Shown in pieces: positions 14,859-24,306 of a stretch of DNA of 51,351 bases. Below the pieces are notes generated by a model that saw nothing but the letters and a program-made list of their open reading frames with translations, did no database searches and was not told where the DNA came from. Origin of the DNA: Synechococcales cyanobacterium PMM_0082 (GTDB lineage Bacteria; Cyanobacteriota; Cyanobacteriia; Pseudanabaenales; Pseudanabaenaceae); assembly GCA_949127865.1 (NCBI GenBank), contig CASBQR010000139.1, positions 1 through 51,351 of the forward strand, written 5' to 3'. The first letter of the stretch is position 1, and each line of letters starts with the position of its first letter. The position numbers and the translations under genes were made by a program.

Positions 14859-17081
14859 CTAACAGGAAATTACAGAATTGGGATATTTTTGGGCAAGGGC
14901 AGCGATCGCAGGGCAGGGCTTAAACTGACTTTTACTATCAAGGTTATTCCAAGCAAAGGGAGCCGTAGCCGCAGCAGAGATATAGAGTAACCGTTTGGGA
15001 CGAGTCATCCCCATATAGAGCAGTCGAAACTCTTCATGTTGCTTGAGGGTTTGTGCAGATAGCCATGCTGATTCTTGATTAGGAATGATCTGATTATTAA
15101 TTACTGCTCGCATTTGAATTCGTGCCACCTCCGACAAACTAAAATCTCCTAAAAATTTGACGGCATCTGAAATATAGGATTTCCCTGGACAGATTCTCTC
15201 ATCTAAAAACGGCATGAAGACCACATCCCAATCCAGCCCCTTAGATTTATGCAAACTAATAATTGTGACCTGACCTGTTTGGGTATATTGGTTTTCAGGA
15301 TTCTCAATTTCAATCGCTTCAAATTTTTCTGATAGAACTATTTCTTGTAGAGTTGAAAGTAAATTAGAAATATTATAGTTACCTATTAATTCTTGACGCA
15401 GGCGATCGCTCAGTTTATCGGCAGTAGCAAGTTCGCCTTGATCGTATTTCAGGGTTAAGGCAATGAAAGCAATTAAATTATATAGAGGCAGTTCCAAACG
15501 CGATCGCAGTAAACTCGTGCAAATGTTTTGAGCTAATTGAGCTTGAGGCACTACTGGCTCTAGGGGCGTAGGATAGAGAAACTGTTCGGGAACACTAGCA
15601 AGAGTATTAAAATCATTGGGTTTAATTAGCTGTCGATCTAAAAGGATATTTAAACAGGTTTTAAGATGCTCAGGAGAATGGGGGCGTTCGATAAATTGTA
15701 AAATCCCCAGCATTTCCCTCGGAATCTTCAAACTGCGACCTTGATCTTCCACATCATAAATCCGAATGTCTTTCAGATCTGTCTCCTCAAAGTTGGATAG
15801 ATAGCGATAGATATATTTACCTTGGTTATGGCTTCTGACTAGGATGGCGATCGCTAAATTGGCATCTTCTGTGAGCAAATCTATGATTCTGTTTTTAATT
15901 AAACCCATGGTTTGCTCAATATCTTGGGGAAATTGAATTTCCAATCCCAGTCCCAAAGCTTGCGGATTAGCATCAATCACGGGCGTAATATGCTGAAGTA
16001 AAAATGGTTTTTCCGTTACCGTAGCATAGCTAGAATTATTTACCCAATCCAAAACATAATTAGCAGCATTAAAGATTTCGACACAACTCCGTCCTGCTTG
16101 CTCAATTTTCACGAGTTGACTAGGTTCTTTTGCCATCGCATTTTGACAAAAGTCGATAAAAAATCTCGGATCGGCACTGGTAAATGTTGAATTAATTGCC
16201 TGATTGGGATCGCCTACCCGCACTAAATTTGTTGAACCATCGGGCTTTGTCGCCAATTGCTTTAACAGTTCAGCTTGTAAAGGCGAAGAATCTTGAGCTT
16301 CATCTTCAAATACCGCAAAGATCCGTTCTTGCCAAAACTTACGGGCGGCAGGATTTTCTAAAACCCTCAAAGCGCCAATGATCATGTCATCGTAGTCGAT
16401 CGCCTGCTCAGATTTTAGTAATTTATTATAGGTCTCGTATAAACCACCCCCCATTTCTAAAAACTCTCCCATGGCTTTTAAGCTCTGCGGAGAAATCTGC
16501 GAACTTTTGGCTGTAGTAATAATTTCACTGGCGAGGTTTGGCAACACATCGGTACGCAGCACAGTTTGGCGACGCAGCCGTTCCGAATCTTCTCCATCAA
16601 AACTCCGTCCTGCCATTAATCGACTGTATTGTTTGGGATAGGTTTTCATCCATTCCCCCACAGCAATGCGGATCAGTCGCAATTTTTGAGATTCGGAAAT
16701 CAACTTAGTTTCATTTTCATTAAAGCCTGCCAGATCTCGGTGCGAACCTGCGATCGCAAATGCCAAACCGTGGAGAGTGTTGGCAATAAAAGCATTTTTA
16801 AATATTCGTGCCGATGGATGACCTGCTAATAGTTCTTCTAACTTTTGGTTAACCTTATGCCGAATATTTGTGGCAGCCGCTTTTGTAAAGGTGACGATAA
16901 TCAATTGATGACGACGACTGAGGTTATTTTCAACAATAGCGATCGCCGCCAAAGTTGCCATACCCGTAGATTTCCCAGCCCCAGGCACTGCGGATACAGC
17001 CATTTCGCCACCAGTCCAATAGGACATCTGCCGTTGATCAGGACGGAGGTAGTTGCGTAAGCTCTCAATGTCTGGTTGCAT
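14859..17081 (-). CDS. UvrD/Rep-type superfamily 1 DNA helicase
   Basis: 740 residues. Walker A is AVPGAGKST with K37; motif II is VFEDEAQDSSPLQ near 270; motif III is VRVGDPNQAI near 290; motif V is ISLHKSKGLDWDVVF near 625; and motif VI is LLYMGMTRPKRLLYIS near 705. This is the UvrD/Rep 3'-5' helicase fold. An N-terminal RPDQRQ corresponds to the Q motif. No C-terminal nuclease domain is present, which separates it from AddA/RecB. Likely roles are repair or replication restart. It is divergent from the vWA gene across an 88-bp promoter region. Confidence 0.92.
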   Translation of the reverse strand: MQPDIESLRNYLRPDQRQMSYWTGGEMAVSAVPGAGKSTGMATLAAIAIVENNLSRRHQLIIVTFTKAAATNIRHKVNQKLEELLAGHPSARIFKNAFIANTLHGLAFAIAGSHRDLAGFNENETKLISESQKLRLIRIAVGEWMKTYPKQYSRLMAGRSFDGEDSERLRRQTVLRTDVLPNLASEIITTAKSSQISPQSLKAMGEFLEMGGGLYETYNKLLKSEQAIDYDDMIIGALRVLENPAARKFWQERIFAVFEDEAQDSSPLQAELLKQLATKPDGSTNLVRVGDPNQAINSTFTSADPRFFIDFCQNAMAKEPSQLVKIEQAGRSCVEIFNAANYVLDWVNNSSYATVTEKPFLLQHITPVIDANPQALGLGLEIQFPQDIEQTMGLIKNRIIDLLTEDANLAIAILVRSHNQGKYIYRYLSNFEETDLKDIRIYDVEDQGRSLKIPREMLGILQFIERPHSPEHLKTCLNILLDRQLIKPNDFNTLASVPEQFLYPTPLEPVVPQAQLAQNICTSLLRSRLELPLYNLIAFIALTLKYDQGELATADKLSDRLRQELIGNYNISNLLSTLQEIVLSEKFEAIEIENPENQYTQTGQVTIISLHKSKGLDWDVVFMPFLDERICPGKSYISDAVKFLGDFSLSEVARIQMRAVINNQIIPNQESAWLSAQTLKQHEEFRLLYMGMTRPKRLLYISAAATAPFAWNNLDSKSQFKPCPAIAALAQKYPNSVISC

Positions 17082-17169
17082 AATCTAGATCCTAACTAAA
17101 CCTGAGCAGCTATATCTTAAATTTTAATTTATAATCTGTCCTAGCTCTAAACTTTCCCAACGGTCAAAC

Positions 17170-17772
17170 ATGCTAGACAAACGCGACTATACCTTAATCA
17201 TCGACAAAAGTGGCAGTATGTCAACCATTGACAGGGATACCACTAAAAGTCGGTGGGAAATAGTTAAAGAATCTACCCTCGCCTTAGCCCGTAAATGCGA
17301 TCAATTAGATACTGATGGCATCACTGTATATTTGTTTTCAGGTAAGTTTAAGCGTTATGAGCAGGTTTCAGCCGCAAGGGTAGAGCAAATCTTCCAAGAA
17401 AATGAACCGATGGGTGGCACCAATCTGACGGGAGTTTTACAAGATGCCATCAATCAATACTTTCAGCGCAAAAAGGCAGGAAAAAATAAAGCAGGTGAAA
17501 CCATCTTAATCATTACGGATGGAGAGCCTGACGATCGCCGTTCTGTCTATGAAATAATTATTGATGCTACAGGGCGGATGCAGTCAGATGCTGAGCTTGC
17601 TATTTCTTTTATTCAGGTAGGCTTCGATCAAAGTGCATCAGATTTTTTGAAAGCCCTTGATGATAAATTAATGAGTGTTGGTGCTAGTTTTGACATTGTG
17701 GATACCGTTACCCTCAGCGACATGGAAGACATGACTATTGCTGAAGTTCTCCTAAGTGCAATTAATGATTAG
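17170..17772 (+). CDS. von Willebrand factor A domain protein
   Basis: A 200-residue protein consisting of a single vWA domain. The MIDAS metal site is complete: D12-x-S14-x-S16 in IIDKSGSMS, a Thr in MGGTNLTG near residue 98 and an Asp in IITDGEPDD near 118. Such free-standing cytoplasmic vWA proteins mediate metal-dependent protein contacts, often with AAA+ ATPases or in stress (Ter-like) systems, but no such partner is adjacent. It ends 6 bp before the DUF3326 gene and is probably co-transcribed with it. Confidence 0.88.
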   Translation: MLDKRDYTLIIDKSGSMSTIDRDTTKSRWEIVKESTLALARKCDQLDTDGITVYLFSGKFKRYEQVSAARVEQIFQENEPMGGTNLTGVLQDAINQYFQRKKAGKNKAGETILIITDGEPDDRRSVYEIIIDATGRMQSDAELAISFIQVGFDQSASDFLKALDDKLMSVGASFDIVDTVTLSDMEDMTIAEVLLSAIND

Positions 17773-17778
17773 GCTGAA

Positions 17779-18807
17779 ATGGGTTATTTAACTCGATCGC
17801 TTACCGCATTACTGATTATTCCCACAGGGATTAGGACAGCAATTGGTGGCTATGCAGGTGATGCTTTACCTGTTGCCAGAGCGATCGCTGCGGTTGCTGA
17901 TACTCTAATTACCCATCCTAATGTTTTGAATGGGGCTAGTTTGTTTTATCCCATGCCGAATGTGCTTTATGTAGAAGGCTATGGATTAGATCAAATGGCT
18001 TTGGGTAACTGGGGACTCCAGCCTGTGCATTCTAATCGCATTGGGGTAATTTTAGATAAAGACATAGAGCCAGATTTAGAGTTACGTCATCGTCAGGCGA
18101 TCGCGGCAGCTCAAGCAACCTTAGGGCTAACAGTTACTAATATAATCACCACAGATCAAAACCTAGGCGTAGAACTACAAATTGGAAAATCTGGAGCAAC
18201 TTGGGGAACTATTGCCAATCCTGATAGCTTACTCAGGGCGGCGGCTGCTCTAGTCAATATTCATAAAGTTCAGGCGATCGCAGTGGTGGCAAGATTTCCT
18301 GATGATTCTGATAGCGCAGCATTACAACAATATCGTCAAGGGCAAGGCGTTGATGCCTTAGCAGGAGCGGAAGCAGTAATTAGTCATTTATTGGTTCGAG
18401 AATTTAGAATTCCCTGCGCCCATGCTCCAGCCCTATTGCCTTTACCCATCGATCCCAGAATTTCACCCCGTGCTGCCGCCGAAGAATTAGGATATACTTT
18501 TCTGCCCTGTGTGCTAGCAGGATTAAGCCGAGCTCCACGATTTAGCTCTGACCTATCTTCGTCGATTACCAGAAATGATATTGACGCAATCATAATTCCC
18601 GAAAGTGCCTGTGGTGGAGCCGCAAGTTTAGCCCTAAATAGTCTTAATCACGTTCATAAAATTTTTGTAAGAGAAAATACTACGGCTTTAGCGGTTTATC
18701 CATCGATGTTGGGATTAACAGGAATTACGGTAAACGGATATATGGAAGCGATCGGGGTTTTAGCCGCAATTAAAGCAGGGATCGATCCCCAATCCCTAAA
18801 GCTGTAA
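17779..18807 (+). CDS. DUF3326-domain protein
   Basis: 342 residues matching the DUF3326 family of cyanobacteria and plastids: LLIIPTGIRTAIGGYAGDALPVARAIAAVADTLITHPNVLNGA at the N-terminus, YPMPNVLYVEGYGLD, and PESACGGAASLALN near the C-terminus. No catalytic residues are established for the family. The glycine-rich N-terminus and conserved polar clusters suggest an enzyme. It follows the vWA gene with a 6-bp gap. Confidence 0.88.
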   Translation: MGYLTRSLTALLIIPTGIRTAIGGYAGDALPVARAIAAVADTLITHPNVLNGASLFYPMPNVLYVEGYGLDQMALGNWGLQPVHSNRIGVILDKDIEPDLELRHRQAIAAAQATLGLTVTNIITTDQNLGVELQIGKSGATWGTIANPDSLLRAAAALVNIHKVQAIAVVARFPDDSDSAALQQYRQGQGVDALAGAEAVISHLLVREFRIPCAHAPALLPLPIDPRISPRAAAEELGYTFLPCVLAGLSRAPRFSSDLSSSITRNDIDAIIIPESACGGAASLALNSLNHVHKIFVRENTTALAVYPSMLGLTGITVNGYMEAIGVLAAIKAGIDPQSLKL

Positions 18808-19106
18808 ATTTCTGCTGATTTCCCATAATGAGAATACTATCTAAGCAGATAAGCATAAGCAAACTGATCATAAAAAAGGGTCACAAGGATAGGTTCCCCA
18901 TTTTGGTTTTGCGTATTTCAAATATATAAAGGTATTAATTTTTTTTTGAATTACCTACTTGCAAAATTATTAACTGTAAAATTAACCTACTTTAATGTAT
19001 GATTAAGAACCCAACTTATACCTATATGTGGTTATTAACTACAAAGTTATAGCAAACTATAGATTTAAGTCAGTAAACCCTAGTAAGTATATTTGACAGT
19101 TTTAGC
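18808..19106. other. AT-rich leader region of rpsA
   Basis: About 300 bp with no coding potential on either strand, extremely AT-rich. It probably holds the rpsA promoter and a long 5' untranslated region. I see no confident -35/-10 pair and no strong ribosome binding site near the rpsA ATG. S1 genes are often autoregulated through such leaders, but I cannot show a structure here. Confidence 0.4.
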
Positions 19107-20159
19107 ATGGTTCCTCAGACAAAAACTACTCCCGATGTTGGCTTTACCCACGAAGATTTCGCTGCATTACTCGACAAATACGACTACCATTTTAGCCCCG
19201 GCGACATTGTGGCAGGAACTGTTTTTAGTCTAGAACCCAGAGGCGCTCTAATTGATATTGGAGCCAAAACTGCCGCTTATATTCCTATTCAGGAAATGTC
19301 AATCAATCGCATTGATCAACCTGAAGAAGTCTTACAAGATGGCGACACCCGTGAATTTTTTATTCTTGCTGATGAAAACGAAGAAGGGCAGTTAACTCTG
19401 TCTATCCGTCGTATTGAATATATGCGGGCGTGGGAACGGGTACGGCAATTGCAAAAAGAAGATGCTACCGTTCGTGCTTTGATTTTTGCCACAAACCGTG
19501 GTGGTGCCTTGGTCAGAATTGAAGGCTTACGAGGATTTATCCCTGGTTCCCATATCAGTACCCGCAAAGTTAAAGAAGAGTTAGTTAACGAAGAACTACC
19601 TTTAAAGTTTTTAGAAGTAGATGAAGATCGCAATAGATTAGTCCTCAGTCATCGCCGTGCTCTTGTCGAACGCAAGATGAACAAACTGGAAGTTGGCGAA
19701 GTTGTTATTGGTGTTGTCCGTGGCATCAAGCCCTACGGTGCCTTTATTGACATCGGTGGCGTAAGTGGACTATTACACATCTCTGAAATTTCCCACGACC
19801 ACATTGATACTCCTCACAACGTCTTCAATGTCAATGATGAAGTCAAAGTTATGATCATCGACCTCGATGCGGAAAGAGGTAGAATTTCCCTCTCCACTAA
19901 GCAATTGGAATCTGAGCCTGGTGACATGGTTAAGAATCCCCAAGTTGTCTATGATGGAGCTGAGGAAATGGCAGCAAAATTCAGAGAGCAGATGAATCAG
20001 CCTGCAGCTAGTTTGACTGTTACTGAAGATGGAGTTGAAGCGATCGCAATTGAGGAAATTGAAGTTCCTTCAGCAGAGGAAGAACCAATTATTGAAGAAC
20101 CAATTATTGAAGAAGTAGTAGAAGTAGTAGAAGTAGCAACTGACGTAATCGAAGGATAA
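19107..20159 (+). CDS. rpsA: 30S ribosomal protein S1
   Basis: 350 residues with three S1/OB domains: ~31-100 (GDIVAGTVFSLEPRGALIDIGAKTAAYIP), ~118-183 (ATNRGGALVRIEGLRGFIPGSH) and ~197-265 (GEVVIGVVRGIKPYGAFIDIGGVSGLLHISEIS). This shorter three-domain form is standard in cyanobacteria, unlike the six-domain enterobacterial protein. The C-terminus is a highly acidic tail with a short repeat (EEPII twice). It recruits mRNA to the 30S subunit. A hairpin terminator follows about 50 bp downstream. Confidence 0.96.
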   Translation: MVPQTKTTPDVGFTHEDFAALLDKYDYHFSPGDIVAGTVFSLEPRGALIDIGAKTAAYIPIQEMSINRIDQPEEVLQDGDTREFFILADENEEGQLTLSIRRIEYMRAWERVRQLQKEDATVRALIFATNRGGALVRIEGLRGFIPGSHISTRKVKEELVNEELPLKFLEVDEDRNRLVLSHRRALVERKMNKLEVGEVVIGVVRGIKPYGAFIDIGGVSGLLHISEISHDHIDTPHNVFNVNDEVKVMIIDLDAERGRISLSTKQLESEPGDMVKNPQVVYDGAEEMAAKFREQMNQPAASLTVTEDGVEAIAIEEIEVPSAEEEPIIEEPIIEEVVEVVEVATDVIEG

Positions 20160-20206
20160 TCGCATAACTATTTAGTTAGCTCTATTAATTAAAATCAAGG
20201 GGGGTG

Positions 20207-20253
20207 TGAGGTCTAAGCCAGTAGAAAAGGTTTTGACTTGGCACCTCATTTTT
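20207..20253 (+). terminator. Rho-independent-type terminator of rpsA
   Basis: TGAGGT (20207-20212) pairs with ACCTCA (20243-20248). An inner GCCA pairs with TGGC, with further partial pairing towards the loop, and a run of five T follows at once. Its position 47 bp after the rpsA stop fits. Confidence 0.7.
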
Positions 20254-20262
20254 ATATTCTAG

Positions 20263-20624
20263 GCTTCTAATTTAGTTAATTGGCATCAAGCAAATATTAT
20301 AGATGCCCAACTACCCCCTAGATTTTTATGATATTTAGCATGATCGAGCGGTTTTTCATTTTTTAATTACTGAAAGCGATCGGCAAAAGTATAAAGAAAA
20401 CCTGCTTAAATCACTTAGAATTGGTGGTTTTTTGATTATTGCCACCTTTAGACTTGATGCTCCGCTAAGTAGTGGTGGCTTAGAGGTTATTACGTTACAA
20501 TTGTGATCGCTTATTAAAAGAATTTGCAGACTTTTTTACATTGGTTAGTAGTATCAAGAAAGAGCATTTAACCCCAATGGGATCTACCCAAGATTTTACC
20601 TATTGTTTCTTCCAGAGAAAATAG
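20263..20624 (+). pseudogene. Decayed class I SAM-dependent methyltransferase
   Basis: Three frames join into one recognisable C-terminal half. Frame 1 gives ASNLVNWHQANIIDAQLPPRF (20263-20325). After an extra T in a T-run the next frame gives YDI, then a TAG at 20336-20338 where relatives have Trp, then HDRAVFHFLITESDRQKYKE and LRIGGFLIIATF. Near 20492 another +1 shift leads to RYNCDRLLKEFADFFTLVSS, KKEHLTPMGSTQDFTYCFF and a stop at 20624. Relatives share DxWHDRAVFHFL and GGxLIIATF. The N-terminal SAM-binding half is gone, and the remnant begins just after the rpsA terminator. Confidence 0.85.
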
Positions 20625-20626
20625 AA

Positions 20627-21034
20627 TTAAAGCCTTTGCTTGATAATGGCATTGCCAATATTGGGAATCAAACTTGCATCTGTAAACCAGCCTATAGCCA
20701 TACCGATCGCCGCAATCACCCCTAATACAAAAAAAGCTTGCCACCTCTCACCACTAATTGCTCGCACTTCCATTCGGGCAATAAACATGAGTAAAGCCCA
20801 AACCAAGCAAATTCCAATTGATAAAACTAAAGCTTCAGCCCGGGCAAACACAAAATAGATAGCTGCCATTGCCCAAAATACAGCCAGTATCCATTCAATG
20901 CCAAAGGCGATCGCCCCACTGCTGAGCCAAATTTCCCAGCTAGCGCCATGAATAGCCAAGAGCCATCCTAATCCAGCGTAGCCAGAAATTAAAAGGATAA
21001 GAGAAAATAAAGGAATTTTGTTAATGATACGCAT
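20627..21034 (-). CDS. Small membrane protein of unknown function
   Basis: 135 residues with four predicted membrane helices: ~8-28, ~40-64, ~66-86 and ~98-118. The second carries GIEWILAVFWAMAAIYFVF. There are no charged catalytic clusters. It is convergent with, and only 2 bp from, the methyltransferase remnant. It may be co-transcribed with the DprA-like gene upstream (23 bp gap). I do not recognise a named family. Confidence 0.7.
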   Translation of the reverse strand: MRIINKIPLFSLILLISGYAGLGWLLAIHGASWEIWLSSGAIAFGIEWILAVFWAMAAIYFVFARAEALVLSIGICLVWALLMFIARMEVRAISGERWQAFFVLGVIAAIGMAIGWFTDASLIPNIGNAIIKQRL

Positions 21035-21057
21035 AATTACTTATCATATTTAACCTC

Positions 21058-21570
21058 TTAATCTAGGTAAAATAGAGTTGTGACTTTACGTTGCTCCTCG
21101 GCATCTTGACAGGTAGTTAGTAAGGTATAGCTATCGTGGTAAGCAAAGCAGATGAGGTGCTGACATTTAGAAATTATCTCTTGATTACACAGGATACTGG
21201 CATCGCCAAGAGAAAGCCCATCATTTTCACTATGTTCGATTAGATGCATGACATTTTCTAATTGCTCCCTTGATTCAGCAGGTTGCCTATTTAAGCTTTG
21301 CGGGAGAATTACGGTCAGCAAATCGGGATTAGCACGCATTGCCCCACGGATGATGGCTAGATTTGTGCCGATCGCTCCAGAGGTAATAACACTATTACCA
21401 GCTAATACTAAGGCATAGCTTAAAAGCTCAATTAAATGTTGATGAGTAAGTGGAACATGACGAGAACCTAAAATGGCATAGCGTTTAGAGCTTTTTTGCT
21501 GAATGGTGGCAAGTTCTTGAAGAAAATCGTCAATTTTAGGTAAATTGGGGATATTAACTGACTGAGTCAA
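21058..21570 (-). CDS. Short DprA-like Rossmann protein
   Basis: 170 residues with a DprA/LOG-type nucleotide-binding core: YAILGSRHVPLTHQHLIELLSYALVLAGNSVITSGAIGTNLAIIRGAM, i.e. a GSR motif followed by a TSGAxG(T)N loop. It lacks the SAM and winged-helix domains of true DprA, which is encoded separately at 38649-39851. Cyanobacterial relatives are annotated as DNA recombination-mediator protein A, but a DNA role is not proven and a LOG-like nucleotide function is possible. Confidence 0.75.
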   Translation of the reverse strand: MTQSVNIPNLPKIDDFLQELATIQQKSSKRYAILGSRHVPLTHQHLIELLSYALVLAGNSVITSGAIGTNLAIIRGAMRANPDLLTVILPQSLNRQPAESREQLENVMHLIEHSENDGLSLGDASILCNQEIISKCQHLICFAYHDSYTLLTTCQDAEEQRKVTTLFYLD

Positions 21571-21704
21571 AAAGCCTCCTGCGGGGAAATGGCATTAAAA
21601 ATTAATTGAGATCTTTGTAATCTTACTAGATAGCAAAACAATATCATTTATCAAATTATTCTCCTAGATATTAGTTTAAACAAACCTCTTGGCTAATCGT
21701 GCTC

Positions 21705-21947
21705 TTAAGATGCTAGTTGGTATTTATCACTATCAGTTGCCCCTGCAAGTGCCACTTCATAGGCATCCTGCCATTGGCTACGTCCTCCTAGCATATCCTC
21801 TAATTCTTTAGCTTCTTTAAGCGTCAATTCACCCACCTCTCTAGCATAAGAAATTCTTCCAACTATGATTAGCTTTGCTTCTAAGGAAAGTTTGTTTTTT
21901 AAAGCAGTGCGAATAATCTCCTCAAAGTTATCAAATCTCACTTTCAT
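21705..21947 (-). CDS. Probable immunity protein or antitoxin for the CdiA-CT-like nuclease
   Basis: An 80-residue, mostly helical protein (FEEIIRTALKNKLSLEAKLIIV; ELTLKEAKELEDMLG) with no named family. Its ATG overlaps the stop of the nuclease gene in an ATGA, so translation is coupled. In contact-dependent inhibition loci the immunity gene follows the toxin in exactly this order, and that is the basis for the call. Confidence 0.65.
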   Translation of the reverse strand: MKVRFDNFEEIIRTALKNKLSLEAKLIIVGRISYAREVGELTLKEAKELEDMLGGRSQWQDAYEVALAGATDSDKYQLAS

Positions 21948-22441
21948 AAATTTCCTCTCTGTATAAGAATTAACTTTCCACTTGGCAAGATTAAAACTAC
22001 TACTTTTACCTGTTGAATAATATCTAGGTCTAAAGCATTACCAACCCCACGCTTTATCTCTTCAAGATCATAGTCATCTCTATCAATATGATAAGCTACT
22101 TTGATTGCTCCTTGATGTCTTGCTTCCCTAATCCCAGCCTGTACTCGATTAGCAAAAGCTTTTGCTTGAGGAGTCAACCTCTTGAAATCCCAGATTTCGC
22201 CATCAATCTCAGCATCAGGACGTTTGCCTTCTAACGCATTAGACTCATCTAAAAGTTTTACCTGACTGCCATTTTTTGCAAATACCTCAGCCACAAATAG
22301 TTCTGAATCAAAGCTTTCACCTCGATTATGCCCTTTGTGTACTAGTACAAAACCGCCTGTAGATTCATCAAAATAGTACCGATCATATTCTGGTTCGGTA
22401 TTGTTAAAAACTTCTTTGCTTTTAGCAACTTTGTTAGACAT
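21944..22441 (-). CDS. Free-standing CdiA-CT-like tRNA nuclease domain
   Basis: 165 residues from the ATG at 22441, which has a GGGGAG ribosome binding site; a GTG at 22462 is the alternative. The pattern YYFDESTGGFVLVHKGHNRGE, then LFVAEVFAKNGSQVKLLDES, then KRPDAEIDGEIWDFKRL matches the CdiA_C nuclease family of contact-dependent inhibition toxins, in which the Asp and the E/D-x-K pair form the active site (here D and DFK). There is no exported CdiA stalk and no signal peptide, so it acts inside its own cell or is a remnant. It lies downstream of pgi on the same strand. Confidence 0.8.
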   Translation of the reverse strand: MSNKVAKSKEVFNNTEPEYDRYYFDESTGGFVLVHKGHNRGESFDSELFVAEVFAKNGSQVKLLDESNALEGKRPDAEIDGEIWDFKRLTPQAKAFANRVQAGIREARHQGAIKVAYHIDRDDYDLEEIKRGVGNALDLDIIQQVKVVVLILPSGKLILIQRGNL

Positions 22442-22488
22442 GGGGCATACTCCCCACCTCACTTCCCACTAATTTTCTAATATCAGGG

Positions 22489-24081
22489 TCAAGTCGTTGC
22501 AGTTGCTTCTAGACTAGAGGGCATCCGAAAATTGCCTTTTAGCTGGATGCGGTGGTTGGCGTGGAGATGGCGCAAAATTCGATAAATCACCTCTGTTTGA
22601 TCTGTAGCATCAATTTGCCTAGCTATTTCGGCAATGGTCATGGGGTTTGGGCTATTGGCGATCGCTTCTACCACTTGCTTTTGTAATTCTAAAACCTGAG
22701 ATGCTGCTTTTTTCCCAGCCTCAACCCCTGGTTGGTTATAGGCGTTGATGTTAACCAAGGAGGCATAGAAACTTACAGCTCGTTCATACAGGGCAATTAA
22801 AGCCCCAATTGTTAGAGCAGATACTTTAGGGATCGTCACCATAATTGAATCTCGACCATTTTCATATAGTGCCTGACGAGTGCCTTGAAGTAGCCCAGAT
22901 AGGTAATCGCCACTGGTAATACCTGTCTCAACCTCTAGTTGTGGGACATGATTAGTATCATTTAAGACTTCAATAAAAGTGGCAAAAAAGTTGGGAACTC
23001 CATCTCTTAATTGTTGGACGTAGGCGTGCTGGTCGGTTGAGCCTTTATTGCCGTAAACCGCAATCCCTTGGTATACGATATTTCCATCTAGGTCTTTTTC
23101 CTTACCGAGGGATTCCATGACTAATTGCTGCAAATATCGACTAAATAGCATCAGCCGATCTTTGTAAGGCAGAATCACCATATCTTTTAAGCCTTTGCCA
23201 TCACCAGAGAAGTACCATGCCAAAGCCATCATGGCAGCAGGATTTTGCTTAATATATTCAACTCTGGTGGCACTATCCATAATCTTTGCGCCCCTAAGTA
23301 GGTTACGAATATCAATACCCTGTAGGGCTGCGGGTAATAAGCCTACGGCTGAAAGTTCGGATGTGCGTCCACCAATCCAGTCAAACATGGGAAATACTTC
23401 TAACCAGCCTTCAGTTTTGGCAAGTTTGTCGAGATTACTACCTATACCTGTAACGGCGACGGCATGGTGGGCAAAGTTTAATCCAGCCTTGCTATATACT
23501 GCCTTTACCTCTTTCATGGCATTATTGGGTTCAGGCGTACCTCCAGATTTGGAAATAGTGATTACGAGGGTGGTGGCTAGGCGATCGCCCAGTTGAGATA
23601 GGACTAAATCAATACCATCGGGATCGGTATTATCTATAAAGCTGATTTGCAAAGGTGGATTAGCAACGGCTAGAGCTTGAGCAACAAATTGTGGACCTAG
23701 AGCCGATCCGCCAATGCCAATGGAGAGAATATCTGTAAATTTAGGGGCAGTGGGCGGATGAATCTCCCCTGAGTGAATAGCTTGAGCAAAAACTTCAATT
23801 TGATCGATGGTAGTATTAATCGCAGTTCGCAGTTCTTCTGTTGGCGCAATTTCAGGCGATCGCAGCCAGTAGTGTCCTACCATTCTCTGTTCATCGGGAT
23901 TGGCGATCGCCCCTGCCTCTAGCGCCTTCATATCGGCAAATGCTTTGGTAAATTTGGGCTCGATCATGTCTAGGAAATCCTGAGAGAATCCCATCCGACT
24001 GATATCTACGTAAAGCTCTAAATCTTGGTTATAGTACAACCAGTCTTGATAACGTTGCCATAACTCTACTGCTGAATTCAT
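22489..24081 (-). CDS. pgi: Glucose-6-phosphate isomerase
   Basis: 530 residues from the ATG at 24081 ([18 protein letters not shown]). It interconverts glucose-6-phosphate and fructose-6-phosphate. Sugar-phosphate-binding motifs are visible: [34 protein letters not shown], and a C-terminal active-site region with [15 protein letters not shown] (the His of the ring-opening step), followed by the [15 protein letters not shown] Lys region. The length suits the cyanobacterial form. It links to GlgC (35.6 kb) through glycogen metabolism and to carbon fixation. Confidence 0.96.
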   Translation of the reverse strand: MNSAVELWQRYQDWLYYNQDLELYVDISRMGFSQDFLDMIEPKFTKAFADMKALEAGAIANPDEQRMVGHYWLRSPEIAPTEELRTAINTTIDQIEVFAQAIHSGEIHPPTAPKFTDILSIGIGGSALGPQFVAQALAVANPPLQISFIDNTDPDGIDLVLSQLGDRLATTLVITISKSGGTPEPNNAMKEVKAVYSKAGLNFAHHAVAVTGIGSNLDKLAKTEGWLEVFPMFDWIGGRTSELSAVGLLPAALQGIDIRNLLRGAKIMDSATRVEYIKQNPAAMMALAWYFSGDGKGLKDMVILPYKDRLMLFSRYLQQLVMESLGKEKDLDGNIVYQGIAVYGNKGSTDQHAYVQQLRDGVPNFFATFIEVLNDTNHVPQLEVETGITSGDYLSGLLQGTRQALYENGRDSIMVTIPKVSALTIGALIALYERAVSFYASLVNINAYNQPGVEAGKKAASQVLELQKQVVEAIANSPNPMTIAEIARQIDATDQTEVIYRILRHLHANHRIQLKGNFRMPSSLEATATT

Positions 24082-24306
24082 CAAATTTGACCTCAAATCT
24101 TTAGGTTTCTGAATTTTGCTCTGAATTTTTCTAAGTTGCCCAAAAGCTAATTGCTCTAGCTAATTCTACTAAGGTGATCCTACAGACTTGTGAGCCGTTG
24201 ATCCTATTAATTAAGCTAAATCTTAAGAATTTAAGCCGAAATTTATTGATTAATTTTTGGCATGGACAACTACATTCGCTGACAGTGATTACGCTAAGAT
24301 GTTCTG

